A stretch of DNA of 64,000 bases from Hypericum androsaemum (taxonomy: Eukaryota; Streptophyta; Magnoliopsida; Malpighiales; Hypericaceae). The stretch lies in the NCBI GenBank assembly GCA_963995505.1, contig OZ023190.1, positions 3,366,516 to 3,430,515 on the forward strand, in the 5' to 3' direction. Positions within the stretch are counted from its first letter, which is position 1. Each line of letters begins with the position of its first letter. A program made the position numbers and the translations under genes. The notes beneath the pieces were generated by a model, which did no database searches, had not been told where the DNA came from, and saw nothing but the letters and a program-made list of their open reading frames with translations. Positions 43,530 to 55,186 of this stretch are shown one piece after another.

Positions 43530-45769
43530 AATATGCACACATTTTTTTGGAAAATTATTTGAGTAGGTTAAGATCGTATGTGCAGTTGAGGGAAGCCACT
43601 AGCCTGAGCCAATAGACTAAACACGTCACTGTTAAATACAACAAAAACTTTTTCACTTTACAAAGATCTCGTCTGACTAGAATCTATCCAAAAAATATTA
43701 ATCGGTTAAGTTCGAATTTGGATGCGGTATTAACAAAAAAATCACAGAAAACGGAAAGTGCTGGTCGGAAGCAAGCAAATAAATGCAAAACGAAATTGAC
43801 CGATCCACTGCTAATGATTGAAATTTATTGATAAGAGGCGGAGAGAGAGAGAAACCCAATAAACTTAATGCTGAATCATATAATTCAGAACCAATCACTA
43901 ATAAAAAAATCCAAGCAATTAACACGACAAAGACAAGCCGAAATTATATTTTGACGAAAGAAAGACCAATTAATAATAGAAAGAAATAGAGGAACGCAAT
44001 CGACGCAAATAAACAAGCAAAACGCATGTCGCTGATGGTGACCTGAAGAGAGAGAATACCAACCAATAGCAAATACCAAAACTAAGCACAAAATTATTGT
44101 TAGTTTTTTCTAGAGTTATTATTGTTATTTGAAAAACGAGGGTTAAGTAGTACGGAAATTCGAAAGTTTTTTCTGTATTTTTCAGTTTAAATTTAACAAA
44201 AAATATATATTATTAAAAAAATCAACTGACGTATAATTTAGTAAAGAAGACAAAATTGGTTTGGAGAAAGCATAACAACTAGTCAGGAACCCACGACCAG
44301 GGCCTCGACTCTCAAGATACTACTGATGGGGATGTTTTATTGTCGTCTTCGAAGCCGCCTTCAGAGGTGCATAGCCTCATCTCGCTCCTTGCAATAAAGG
44401 TGGCGAGTATGGATGCCTTTAGCGAGGATCTTACGACCGAAGTACGGCGTTTGACAATTTTTATTAGCATATCTTGAGAGAAAGATGCCCCGTCTATCCT
44501 CCACGCGATACGAAATTTCGATCGAATCTTACCTTTTAATCCTCACTAGCTCGGTCTCTTTCTTGGGTGTAATTAGAGGGTTCTTGTATTTTTGGTGGAG
44601 TTATATTTAGTATTTGTGCTAGATAGCGGTTATCTTATTTTTAACATAGATACGCATCTATCTAGCTTCTTAGATGCTCGAGTGTTGTACGCTGCGTATA
44701 ATTTGATGTAATTGCCATGTAATTACCTTTCGACAGTTTTAATACAAATTTAATTATAAAAAAACAAATAGTGAGGAATACAGAATGCCCCATTCCTCAA
44801 AATTAAAATCTTTTATGAGATTTGCATTTGCTTAAGAGATTGTTACTCTTTTTGAAAGCAACGGTCTCAATTATGAATACCAAAATTTAAACCGCAAAAA
44901 ATCAAATAATTAATTGAAAAGGAAAGCGACGAGAGCATATCGAAACAAAATTTTAAAGTGATTCCAAATCTATATAGTAAAACTTTTTAAAAGTGATTTG
45001 TTGTAAAAAAAGATTTTTTGTGATTTGAATACAGACAAATAATATTTTGATAATTACATAGTTATTATTAAAAAAAATCAATTTTAATATTTTTGAAAAA
45101 ATGTAAACTGTAATAAATTCTCTAAAATAGTATTTTTCTCATGTTCCAACCATATCATACTAGAGAGTTTTTGCTGTAATAAAAGTATCTCAATCTTATC
45201 CCTACAATTGTATAATAATAGTTTTGATTTTGGTTCCTTTTCTTGTTCCTTTCTATACTTCACAAAACCCCACACGCCACTTTAATTTTCCGGTGGCCCC
45301 ACACCTCCACAATTTATTAACTGTTTATTATCTATCGTTTCCCACCAACAGGTAGAAAGCGACAGAAAATATTCCCCGAATTTCCCTTTTTTTTTGTTGA
45401 TACGAGATAATTTTCCGGCGGTACTCACTCAACTTACTAGATTAATTCGAACTTATAAAAACTTTAAATGTTGTTAATTTTTTTTAAAAAAATATTAAAT
45501 ATTACTGAATTTAAAAAAGCGAACTTAAATAATTCTTTTTCCTGTTGATACAAAAACTTTATTGGTATTTTATATTTTTCTATGCGCTCTTTTTAACCTT
45601 CCAGGTCCCAGCTCTCTCCTCTCTTCCTTTCTTTATTCCTTTCCTTTTAACAACCGTTTACATAATTAATTAATTCATTACTATTTACCAAAACGGGAGC
45701 AGAATTTCGAGATTCGGAAATTGGAAAAAAAAGAGAAAAACGGAAATCGAGGAGAGAGAGAGAGAGAAC
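43530..45769. other. Intergenic spacer
   Basis: No gene is supportable. A more GC-rich patch at about 44290-44530, followed by a T-rich tract and an A-run near 44755-44767, resembles a decayed LINE 3' end or gene fragment, but no duplication or domain confirms it. The last 60 bases form the (GA)-rich leader of the TBC gene. Confidence 0.45.
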
Positions 45770-48700
45770 ATGTCGCCGGCGGCGGAGGAGCAGGGAATGC
45801 CGGCGCCGGTGAAGGACAGCCGTTTCGAGACGCTGAGAGGGGTGCGGTGGCGTATTGATCTCGGGATTTTGCCTCGAGATTCCTCCTTCGACGATCTCCG
45901 TAGAGCCACCGCTGACCGTCGCCGGAGGTAGCCTCCTTTTCTCCTTTCCTCTATATATTTTGTTTTTTACCTTCCGACCTAAAAATTAGGTCAGCTAATT
46001 TTGTCTATTCCTTTGTTTTGGAAGAAAAGAAATAGGATTTTGATTTTTCTCTCTTTATATTTTGATATTTTTTTTAAATTCCGTTAGGTAGAAAGATCAA
46101 TTTAGTGTTGGAATTATAGTAATTACCAGCTACCGAATGATCTTCCTCTGTAATATCTGTTGCTAATGGTGATCAAATTTAGTGTTGATTTTTCGGGTTT
46201 AGATGATATCCTGATGGAAAGATTGCGAATTTCGGGCTTGTGAAATGAGAATCTTTTGAGATAGTGAGGAGGATGTCGGGTTGTTGTTGCTTGGGGTTTA
46301 CTTGATATTTGAAGGATGTCCGCTTTGCGGATTGTTGTTGTTGGCAATTTGCTAATTGGTGCGAGTTTTGGTTTTCGACTGTGTGCTGGATTAAGAGTGT
46401 CTTCCTTCATGTGTGCAGGTATGCCGGTTTAAGAAGGCAACTCCTTGTTGATCCACATGTTTCAAAGGATGGAACTAGTAGCCCTGATCTTGCTTTGGAC
46501 AATCCATTGTCACAGAATCCTGGTACTGCTATAACCTTTTTGTATTCGATGGACATTTGTATTATTTGTGTGATTTGATCTTGTATTTGGCATTTATCCA
46601 TGTGCAAAGCCGGTTAGTTTCTTTGCCGAGTGATAATCTGCATTTCCTTGGAAGTGATCCTCTGATCATTTTTAACCTAATTATGCTGTGACATGGTCAC
46701 TGATGCCAAATTGGTATTCGTTCTTTTGCAGATAGCACCTGGGGACGCTTTTTCAGAAATGCTGAGCTGGAAAAGACTGTTGATCAGGATTTGTCTCGTT
46801 TGTATCCGGAACATGGAAGCTATTTTCAAACACCTGGATGTCAAGGAATGCTAAGGCGTGTTTTACTCTTATGGTGCCTTAGTCATCAAGAATATGGTTA
46901 CAGACAAGGCAAGTTGTGCTGTTCTTGTGGAACTAATTGATATTTTATTATATTTACTTTCAGCACATAAATGAGCGAAATTCTGTGGATTTTTTACTTG
47001 ACACTGGATCATCTAACCTTGCTCATCGAACTTGAATCGCCTATGCTGCGAAGTCGAACTTAAGAATGTTAATTTAATTTTTCTTTAGTATTTTATCCTC
47101 ACTATAGATAGGTGAGTTGGAGAAAAAAGAACTACATGACTAATCCCAGATTGTTTTGTGTTTCAATTTGCTTGAGTAATTTATTTTCAAGTGATATGGA
47201 AACTTGCCTGAGGATGTGTGTTGCCATGTTCTGCTTTCACGTATCTTATGATTCCATTTGTGCCATCTCTTTCTAATTCAGGAAATATGCTAAGGTAAAA
47301 ATTTGTTAATTTTCTTTGGTTCTGGTTTTATTCTGCAGGGATGCATGAACTTTTGGCACCTTTGCTATATGTGCTGCATGTTGATCTTGAGCGTCTCTCA
47401 GAAGTGCGCAAACTGTATGAAGACGTTTTCAACGACCAATTCGATGACTTGTCATGCCATGAAAATGATCTCACTTACAATTTTGACTACAAGAAATTTT
47501 TGGATTCTTTGAATAATGAGACATGCTCTCAAGGTAGTTCCATGAAGTTTAGGAGCCTCGATCAGCTGGATCCTGAGATACAAGCTATTGTATTGTTAAG
47601 TGATGCTTACGGAGCTGAAGGTGAACTGGGTATTGTCTTGTCAGACAAATTCATGGAACATGATGCTTACTCGATGTTTGATTCTCTGATGAGTGGTGCT
47701 CATGGTTCAGTTGCAATGGCTAATTTTTTCTCTCCCACCCCTGTAGCTGGGTCTAATTCAGGCTTACCGGCTGTTATTGAAGCTTCTGTGGCCTTATACC
47801 ATTTGCTTTTGGTAGTTGATTCATCATTACACAGCCATCTTGTTGAGCTTGGTGTTGAACCTCAGTATTTTGCACTCAGGTGGTTGAGAGTTTTATTTGG
47901 GCGAGAGTTTTCTCTTGAGGACCTCTTGTTGATATGGGATGAACTATTTGCTGCGGACAATCACAAATTAGTTGGATGTTCTACAGATGAAACAGCATCC
48001 ACCTTTGCTATCGTCAGTTCATCTCGAGGAGCTCTAATATTGGGCATCGCAGTTGCCATGATTCTTCATATCAGATCATCCCTGCTTGCAACTGAGAATG
48101 CAACTACCTGCCTCCAGAGATTGTTGAACTTTCCCCAGAATGTAGACCTGCGAAAGCTGATAAACAAAGCAAGGTCGTTGCAAGCTCTTGCTTTAGAGGC
48201 TGGCTCCTTTCCTTCAATAAATTTTCTTGATGAAGCTACAAACTATAGCAAACCAAAAGTGATGAGACGGCACACCCTTTCATTTGACTCTAGTTCCCTG
48301 AAATCACCTCTTAGTTTGCTTTCAGATAGCTACTGGGAAGAAAAATGGAGAGTTGCACAGAAAGCCGAAGAAAATGGGCACCCTAGTTCAAGTGAACAAA
48401 GCCAAACCCGTAGAAAGGGTTGGTTGGAGAAGGTAGGTATGAACCACCCTCTCTCTAGAACAGAATCTGATCCCTCTTCTGCAAAGAAGATTGGTTGTAG
48501 TAATGGCCGCAAGTCATTTGTGAGGCGCAGTCTGCTAGAAGATTTGTCCCACCAGCTTGGCATGGATGAAGGCATCGAGGAAGCAAGCCGCAATTCCCAG
48601 GTTGATCAACACCCTGCTGAAGCTAGCGAGGGGGGACAAGACATTTCTAAGAACGATGTTATTTGCACACATGAGGAGAGACGTCTGAGCGAAAGCACCG

Positions 48701-49666
48701 TGAGTGAGGCAAACTCTTCTGTGTTCTCAGAAGCAACTAGTCATCTTTCTGGCGGTAATGACAACGACAATGATTCAGAGAAAAGCAGTGTTGCCTCAAA
48801 TTCGAATGATGAAAATGATCGGTCTGAGGCTATTGGGGAAGTTAATCTTCCCGTTTCACATCTACCCAATAACTCCCTCCCAACTTCCGAGAGCAACAAA
48901 GAACCTGGTGAAAAAGCTGTAACTAGTTCCAAGGAGCGAAAGCCTCTTTCCGGTAAGTTCCAATGGTTTTGGAAACTAGGACGAAATGCTGCAGCAGGGG
49001 GGACACTTGAAAGGGCGACGGACACATCTGAAAGTGCGCAATCTGCCAATGAGGCAGGTGATCAAAGCAATCCACCGGGGTCGTGTTCTGATGTTGGATC
49101 TTGTGTGTCTTGTGATAACGAAAAGGAGGAAGTGGACCAGAATGTGATGGATATTTTAAGGAATCTGGGCCACTCTATGCTCGAGCACATTCAGGTACTG
49201 CTTTAACCTTTATGTTACCCTTAAGATAGATAGCATCATGGACCTCCGTGAGTGCAAGCTCTCGAGAGAACAGGAACAGGACTTATCCGTATAAATTCGC
49301 CATAATGAGTAGCGTCACTAGATCTAATATTCACAACGCTACTATTTTAGATTCGATTTGTATCTCGTTACCTATGCCGAGGAATCAGCAATTTTTGTCT
49401 CAAGTCATTCCATGTTTTCTGAAGCTATAACCTGTAGCCAGGAAAGTACTGGATAATCTTACACTTCAACCATAATGGAAACTGACATTTTTATTGGGCT
49501 TCGTCAATTGTCGCAGGTAATTGAATCTGTTTTCCAGCAAGATCATAGTCAGATGGGATCCATGGAGAACTTGTCTAAGAATCCTTTGGTTGGTAAAGGA
49601 CAAGTTACTGCACTGACAGCACTTACAGAGCTCAGGAAAATAAGCAATCTTCTGTCTGAAATGTGA
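45770..49666 (+). CDS. TBC-domain Rab GTPase-activating protein (TBC1D5-like)
   Basis: Five exons: 45770-45927, 46419-46522, 46732-46908, 47339-49194, 49517-49666; 814 aa. The TBC domain has both catalytic fingers: Arg110 in the V-x-x-D-x-x-R motif (VDQDLSR) and Gln146 in YRQGM. It then runs on through HELLAPLLYVLHVDL, HDAYSMFDSLM and RWLRVLFGREF to LLLIWDELF. After about residue 330 come Ser/Glu-rich, probably disordered segments and a short C-terminal helix region in exon 5. TBC proteins speed GTP hydrolysis on Rabs; TBC1D5 relatives act on Rab7 in endosome/retromer traffic, so that role is an inference here. Intron 3 starts GCAAGT (GC-AG), fixed by the YRQ|GMHELLAP continuity. The unspliced exon 4 frame alone would miss the whole catalytic start. 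Confidence 0.93.
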
Positions 49667-50294
49667 GTTAAAGTTTTGATTACAAACCTGTATATACATA
49701 TTGTAACCATTATTCTTGTAGAGTAAAATAAAGAGTTGTGGGCTTTCATTCTTGTTGAATTCATTTGGGAGACCAAACTACACTCTTTGTTAATAGCTGT
49801 GACCAACCTGTAAATAATATTCTTTTGTTTGTCCATGGCCACGATTGAGATCCTAAGTTTATGAGGACGTGATTTGTGGTCCAAACTAATCTCCACTCAA
49901 TCAACTAATCCAAGTTAGTAACTATCCCGAGGTATAAAATATTTGTAGGACATAAACTCAAAACTCTAGATAAGTTAAAATAACTCACTAGCTGATGTTC
50001 TTCAATGATTAATCTCGAGGATGAGACGGGGGCTTGTTGCACACTCATGGAACAAAACTATGAACGACAGGATCGAAAAATGACACTATTGAGAAAGTGA
50101 CCTGTCGAGAAAGAGGAGGAAGGATAGGCACTGATAGGTGTCAAAACGAAATCATTTGTCCAAAAAACATCGGACTGAACCTCAGTGATAAAATTTGAAA
50201 AACTTGACCTGATTCTATGAATTTTGAACCATGTAACCCAAGTGAAAAAATCTCGATTTAAACAAAGAGAGGCCAACAATTTTGAACTAAAATT
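49667..50294. other. Spacer between TBC gene and U2 gene
   Basis: Holds the TBC 3' UTR and, at the right edge (about 50275-50295), the U2 3'-end box. The two genes converge. No other feature is visible. Confidence 0.5.
50275..50294 (-). terminator. U2 3'-end formation box
   Basis: CAATTTTAGTTCAA on the minus strand fits the plant snRNA 3' box CA(N3-10)AGTNNAA, directly beyond the mature U2 end. Confidence 0.7.
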
Positions 50295-50490
50295 GGAGGG
50301 TGCGCCAAGCCCGAGCAGTAGTGCAACGCTTGGGCGACGCTCGAGAGGCCCAGCAGCAAGCTGCTGTGGTGGCCACTCCCCTTTAAAAAAGTAATTTAAT
50401 ATCGAGTGGGCCGATGGCCCACATATCAGATATTAAACTGATAAGAACAGATACTACACTTGATCTTAGCCAAAAGGCCGAGAAAGGTAT
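50295..50490 (-). ncRNA. U2: U2 spliceosomal snRNA
   Basis: On the minus strand the RNA begins ATACCTTTCTCGGCCTTTTG at 50490 and includes the branch-point recognition box GTAGTA (50452-50457), the GATCAAGTGTAGTATCTGTT segment, and the stem GTGGGCCATCGGCCCAC. A T-run at about 50384-50392 is the likely Sm site, although a C separates the preceding A from the T-run. The 3' end near 50295-50297 was set by the canonical ~196-nt length and by the adjacent 3' box CA-N5-AGTTCAA. U2 pairs with intron branch points. The 5' part and stem-loop II are intact, so this looks like a functional gene copy, not a pseudogene. Confidence 0.93.
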
Positions 50491-50515
50491 GAATAGCAAT
50501 GGGAGCCCAAGCTGG

Positions 50516-50567
50516 TATTTACAGTCGTCAGGTCTGACTGATCGAGGAACCAAAATCGATGTGGGAT
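50516..50567 (-). promoter_or_regulatory. U2 promoter: USE and TATA
   Basis: ATCCCACATCG (50557-50567) is an exact plant upstream sequence element (RTCCCACATCG), about 70 nt before the start. TAAATA (50516-50521) lies about 30 nt before it. The gap between them (about 35 bp) is the four-turn spacing of RNA polymerase II snRNA genes, not the three-turn spacing of polymerase III genes. Confidence 0.88.
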
Positions 50568-50990
50568 CTGGCACGCAGGGCGTATGTTCCATCTTTGGTG
50601 CGGTTTTAAATAATTGGTACGCGAAAATTTAAATAACATAAACATTCCCACAAAAAAAAAATAGCATAAACATTCGACATAATTAGGAAACAACCCTTGC
50701 AAGTATAAATTTAAATTTATACTTTCCTTTTTTGATTGTGAGGACAAACATATAGTTTATACCGAGAAAAATCTTTAATTTGTTAATTAACTAGGTATAA
50801 TTTATAGATTTTTTCTTTACAAAAAAATTAAGAAAGAATTGTAGATCCTTGATTGAGAACCTGCCCTCGGTTACCGGGGGGTCCGGAAAATCCAACACTC
50901 ACCAGAATTAAATCAGGACATTTAAGCTTTAGAATAATCTAGAATAGGACATCTAAAAAAAACTAGTGCGACTTTTTCATTACGGTCTTG
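50568..50990. other. Spacer upstream of U2
   Basis: AT-rich DNA with no supportable feature apart from a short GC-rich patch near 50865-50885. Confidence 0.5.
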
Positions 50991-51300
50991 AAGAGCAAAT
51001 CATTTTTATCATAACTGAGCGAACTATTTTATCATAACTGGGTGAACCATTTTATCCAACCCCTATTATCCGTGAAACTATTTTATCATAACTGGGCGAA
51101 CCATTTTATCTGTGAAACTATTTTATCATAACTGGGCGAAACATTCATTTTATCTAACCCCTTTTATTCGGGTCGGAGTCCTAATTTTTTCAGGACGGTT
51201 CCATGAAACTATTTTATCATAACTGAGCGAACTATTCTATCATAACTGGACGAACCATTCCGTCATAACATGGCGAACCATTTTATCTCCCAGAAGAGTC
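50991..51300. repeat. Degenerate 22-24 bp minisatellite
   Basis: Eight or more units of the type TTTTATCATAACTGGGCGAACCA, with some shorter or merged, interrupted by a TTCGGGTCGGAGTCC block. The unit is related to that at 34320-34530 but inverted (see findings). Confidence 0.7.
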
Positions 51301-52009
51301 CTAGAGTATTTTTACATATCTAAGACCAAATCTACTCCTCTAAAAAAAAAGGTCAGGATCAAGAGATACTTGTTTTTCCTTCTAAAAAAAAGTGATACTT
51401 GTTTTCTATAAAATATTAAAAAATCAAGTTAGTTTCATTTGGTTACTCCAACTTGCAAAAAAAAAAAAAACCTCAGAAATCATTCTTTATCCTTCAGGTT
51501 GCAAAGCTCATATTCTTACTTTTCTTCTCCCTATCTAAATGCAAGGAGATTGACTCCATGGATAAAACATCTAGCATTGTTTTTTAATTTTTGTATTTGA
51601 AGTCGAACACCATCAAACTCTATTTAGTGATGACTCTCCTAATATATTTTTTTACATCCGTGAAATTTGAATTTAAAACTTTCCAAGTCCATTACCACTT
51701 AAAACAACTCCCCGCATAGCTAGCATAATATCAAAGTTATCGCATAATTTAGCATCTCACCTTAAACATTCAAAACGAGAATTTACAAAATCATATCGTT
51801 TGAACTTCCGACTCACTCTTCTGTTAACGTCAACGACAGAGAGTATAGCTAGAGAACCATGATCAATACTAAAACCTAAGATTACTTGGTACCAAGAACT
51901 AAGAACCCGAAACCAAGATTTGAGGCTTGATATTGATATGTGTATAAACAGCAAGACTTGTATTCCTTCCAACTTGAAGAAGATGAATGTCTCTTTCTTG
52001 AAGAATACA
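51301..52009. other. Spacer and 3' side of the HERPUD-like gene
   Basis: No gene. The right-hand part is probably the 3' UTR of the minus-strand gene that ends at 52010. Confidence 0.45.
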
Positions 52010-54030
52010 TCAGTCGATGTTGTGAAACCCGGGAAGAAGAGAAGTAATAAATCCGAAGATGATCATTTGAATCTCCTTGACGATTCCCCACCACTGGTTT
52101 CCGCCATTTTCTGCACCATGATCCGCCAGGTTCTCATTCTCGCCTGCTTGGTTGCCGTTATCAGCAGGACGGTTTTCGCCTTCTGCACCAGCTTGTCCAT
52201 CTGGAATCCCTTCTCCTAATAGCATTTGATTAGCGGAAAAACAGTTAACAAAGGATATGACAGCATGCAGATAATGCAGTCGCTGAAGTTGAGTTCAACG
52301 CTAGTTCATGCTTACTTTATAGAATGCATTTACAAACACAAACAATCTTCTGCTTACTACATGCTTGCTTTAGGCATCTAATGATCACTACTATATGGAA
52401 AGATTTACTTGTTTCGAGATCTACATAATCTGGAAACCCATATCATAAAAATAGACCAAGTCGCCAGAACGAATCGAAACCGGACCTATTGTCCTCTGAC
52501 AAAATCAAACCTTTTCTTTCAATGAAACAGACCAAGTCGGCGGCACTCAGATCCTCGACCCAAGAAAATTTTTAGGAGGAAAACAAGTTGCAAAATGAAA
52601 TGCCAACCCTTGTGCCGACAGAGGGAAAACCAAGAGATAAGCAGGAGAGAGGGATAAGTATTCCCATATGGGGAGAAAGACAAAGACAATGAAGAACATA
52701 CCAGCCACAGCATCATCGCCATTCTGCCTCGGAACAAGGGGAGCATTTTCTTCCCTTGCAGGTCGAGGTGGCCGAGGGGGAGCAGCGGCTCTTTGCATAC
52801 TTTGAGATAGCCATCGGACTAGGGGTGCCAGAGCACCAGTTTGATATCTGCAGAAGTTCACATCTAGAAAGTTCAGCAAATGAGAAATACAGGCCAGTCT
52901 AAAGGCGAACCTCCATTTTTCTCTTTCCACATTTCCCAATTCAACTATAGGGTTTGCATCATTATCTATAGAAGGGCCACCTCAAATTCTAAATGCAAAT
53001 CTGTTGACACAGGTCTTCTTGATTGGAGAAAAACATATGCATGCAAGGACCAGAAAAGGAAGAGGATAATCATTGTACGCAAATGACAGAGAGTTTATCA
53101 AATATGTTCAGAAACTTACAGATAGACAAGAGAAGCAACGAGCACGAGAACCACGAGTCTTTGGCTAGATCCATCTTGGTTGAACAAAAAGATCACCGCC
53201 GCCAACTTAAGAATAAGCAGCAAATCAAGCTGGAATACAATCTGGAATCTTCTAACAACTACTTGTCTCTGTTGATTAGCTTGATGTTGTTGCTGCCCAC
53301 CGTGACCATTATCACCAGTAGCCCCGGCTTCAGCAGGTGGTCTCCTGTTAAGGGAAAACACACCTAATGATTAAGGATCCATCGTTATAGGGTATCTATT
53401 CCTTTAGGGTTTTTTTACAAGCATTCGTTTAGGCACACAACAACTCAGCTCTCACAAAAAACCAACCGGGAATCCCGAAAAATTCAAAAAAGACGACGAA
53501 TTTCTTTCGCTACGAGTAGAACGAACCCGTCAGACCCGAAACCTAACACTCCAGACGCTCATCGGAGACACCATTCATAATCCGGGAACCCCGCGACTGC
53601 AACCCTAATTCACAAATCTCCCAGAAGCTCACAAACATTATTACTACAAGAGTGGAGGGGACTCAGACTCAGACTCACGTGGGGATGTTGTAAGTGAGAG
53701 GGATGAGTTGGTTTCCGACGGTGGGGCCCATGAACGGCCCCGCCGGGACGGCGTAGACCCCGGCCCCACCGAGATTGGCATCCGCGGCGGGGATCAGCGT
53801 AGGGTACATGAAGGGCATCATCATCTGGAAACCGCCCTCACCGCTAGGGTAGAATCCTCCTCCTCCTCCTCCTCCTACCTGGTGATCAATTTCCAGACAA
53901 CAATTTCTTAGAATCAATAACCTCTCAATTAGAACAACTTTGGGGGACCCACCTGGGGCGGTTTCTTGTCGGGTTCCGGTGGCGGGGCGGAGGAGGAGGA
54001 GGACGTCGTCGTTTCGGGCTGATCCGCCAT
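52010..54030 (-). CDS. HERPUD-like ER membrane protein without a ubiquitin-like domain
   Basis: Five exons: 53953-54030, 53679-53878, 53120-53344, 52702-52847, 52010-52215; 284 aa, all GT-AG. The N-terminal ~125 residues are Pro/Gly/Gln-rich (MADQPETTTSSSSS, a Gly run, a Q-rich stretch). The conserved core RRFQIVFQLDLLLILKLAAV continues to IFLFNQDGS, then a second hydrophobic stretch LVVLVLVASLVYLYQTG; together they look like a membrane hairpin at about 128-147 and 156-170. The acidic/Asn-rich linker leads to a conserved tail WWGIVKEIQMIIFGFITSLLPGF. Core and tail resemble animal HERPUD proteins, which help ER-associated degradation, but the N-terminal ubiquitin-like domain is absent. Function in plants is not established to my knowledge. 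A perfect ER-stress element lies upstream. Confidence 0.88.
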
Positions 54031-54156
54031 TTGGTTCTCTCTCGGAGGGAAGAAGGGGATCGGCGGGAATTAGAGTTACTTAAGATTAGTTCCTTTCTTT
54101 TAATTTCTTTTTGGATTTTAAAGATTGCTGAGAGACGTTGCTTGTCGTCGACATGC

Positions 54157-54175
54157 CCAATAGGGTAATGCCACG
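54157..54175. promoter_or_regulatory. ER-stress response element (ERSE) of the HERPUD-like gene
   Basis: CCAAT-N9-CCACG is matched exactly on the plus strand (CCAAT 54157-54161, CCACG 54171-54175), 127-145 nt upstream of the minus-strand ATG at 54030. The element is bound by NF-Y together with bZIP factors (ATF6 in animals, bZIP28/bZIP60 in plants). Confidence 0.7.
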
Positions 54176-55186
54176 TCAAGGTCCGAGATGACATGGCATA
54201 TGACATTTTAGTGTTTTGCAGAATACAAGTCTAACTCCTCCGGAAAATAAGTAACAATAGCTTATTTATTTTATAGCAGTTGGTAAAAAGTCGAATAAAA
54301 TCTTTGAAAGATGTCAAAAAATTTTAAATAATTTAATATTGTTATTTTTTCAAGAATTCGAAATAGAGTTTTGATTAAACTATAACACAATATCATCACA
54401 TAATCTAAATATTCATTGGCAATAGAAACTATAGCTTGTGACTCTATAGTTGGGATTTATGCTTCGATAGAGTGTGTAAATGACGAGTTTAAAAACAATA
54501 TGGTTCGGTTGTTGACCCGACTGATCGAACCGCATTTGGAAAGCGCTAATTTAAAATATTGTAAATGATAAATTTTGTAACAAAGTTAGAAGATACTTTT
54601 CACCAAAAAAAAAAGGTTAGAAGCTATTTAGAATTATTTAATATTTGAATACTAAATATTATTCAAATAGGGTTACTCTTTTTATAAAAAGTTGCAATTG
54701 GACCACGACCCATATTGTCATCAACCTACAAAGCGGATCGATCTTGGGATCATTTAAAAAAACATCGGTAAATGGGATTAAATTTAAAGCTGATATCCTT
54801 CCCCCGCATGCAGCTTGTCGTTCCATTGAAACTTGCGCGTACAAGTAGAACTTCCGTTCCAAAAATGAAACATCAAGTACCACATTTATCCCTTAAAAAA
54901 ATATCACATTTATGCATCATGAGACTACCCACACCAGCAATTTATCAATTCGCCAATTCAGTTCATAGAATAAATAATTAATTTTTCTCTCATCTATATC
55001 CAATCCAACCCAATTATATTTATATATAAATTATAATAAATATACGATAATAATTATTCCGTAATTACAACAAGGAAAAAAAGTATAATAAAATAATAAA
55101 ATTAAGATTACGAAATGACTACAAAATTAGATAGAAATTAAGATCTCTCCACTTCATTCATATATTATCTACTATCATTTTTTATT
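54176..55186. other. AT-rich spacer
   Basis: Nothing supportable beyond the distal promoter of the minus-strand gene. The 60-75 codon ORFs around 54645-54981 have no recognised domain. Confidence 0.5.

Noticed and set aside
44290..44770. Possible LINE or gene remnant
   Set aside because: Only a GC-richer patch and a short A-run; no target duplication and no domain, so not called as a feature.
50383..50747. ORFs of 69-93 codons around 50.5 kb
   Set aside because: They overlap the U2 snRNA and its promoter and have no protein homology I can recognise.
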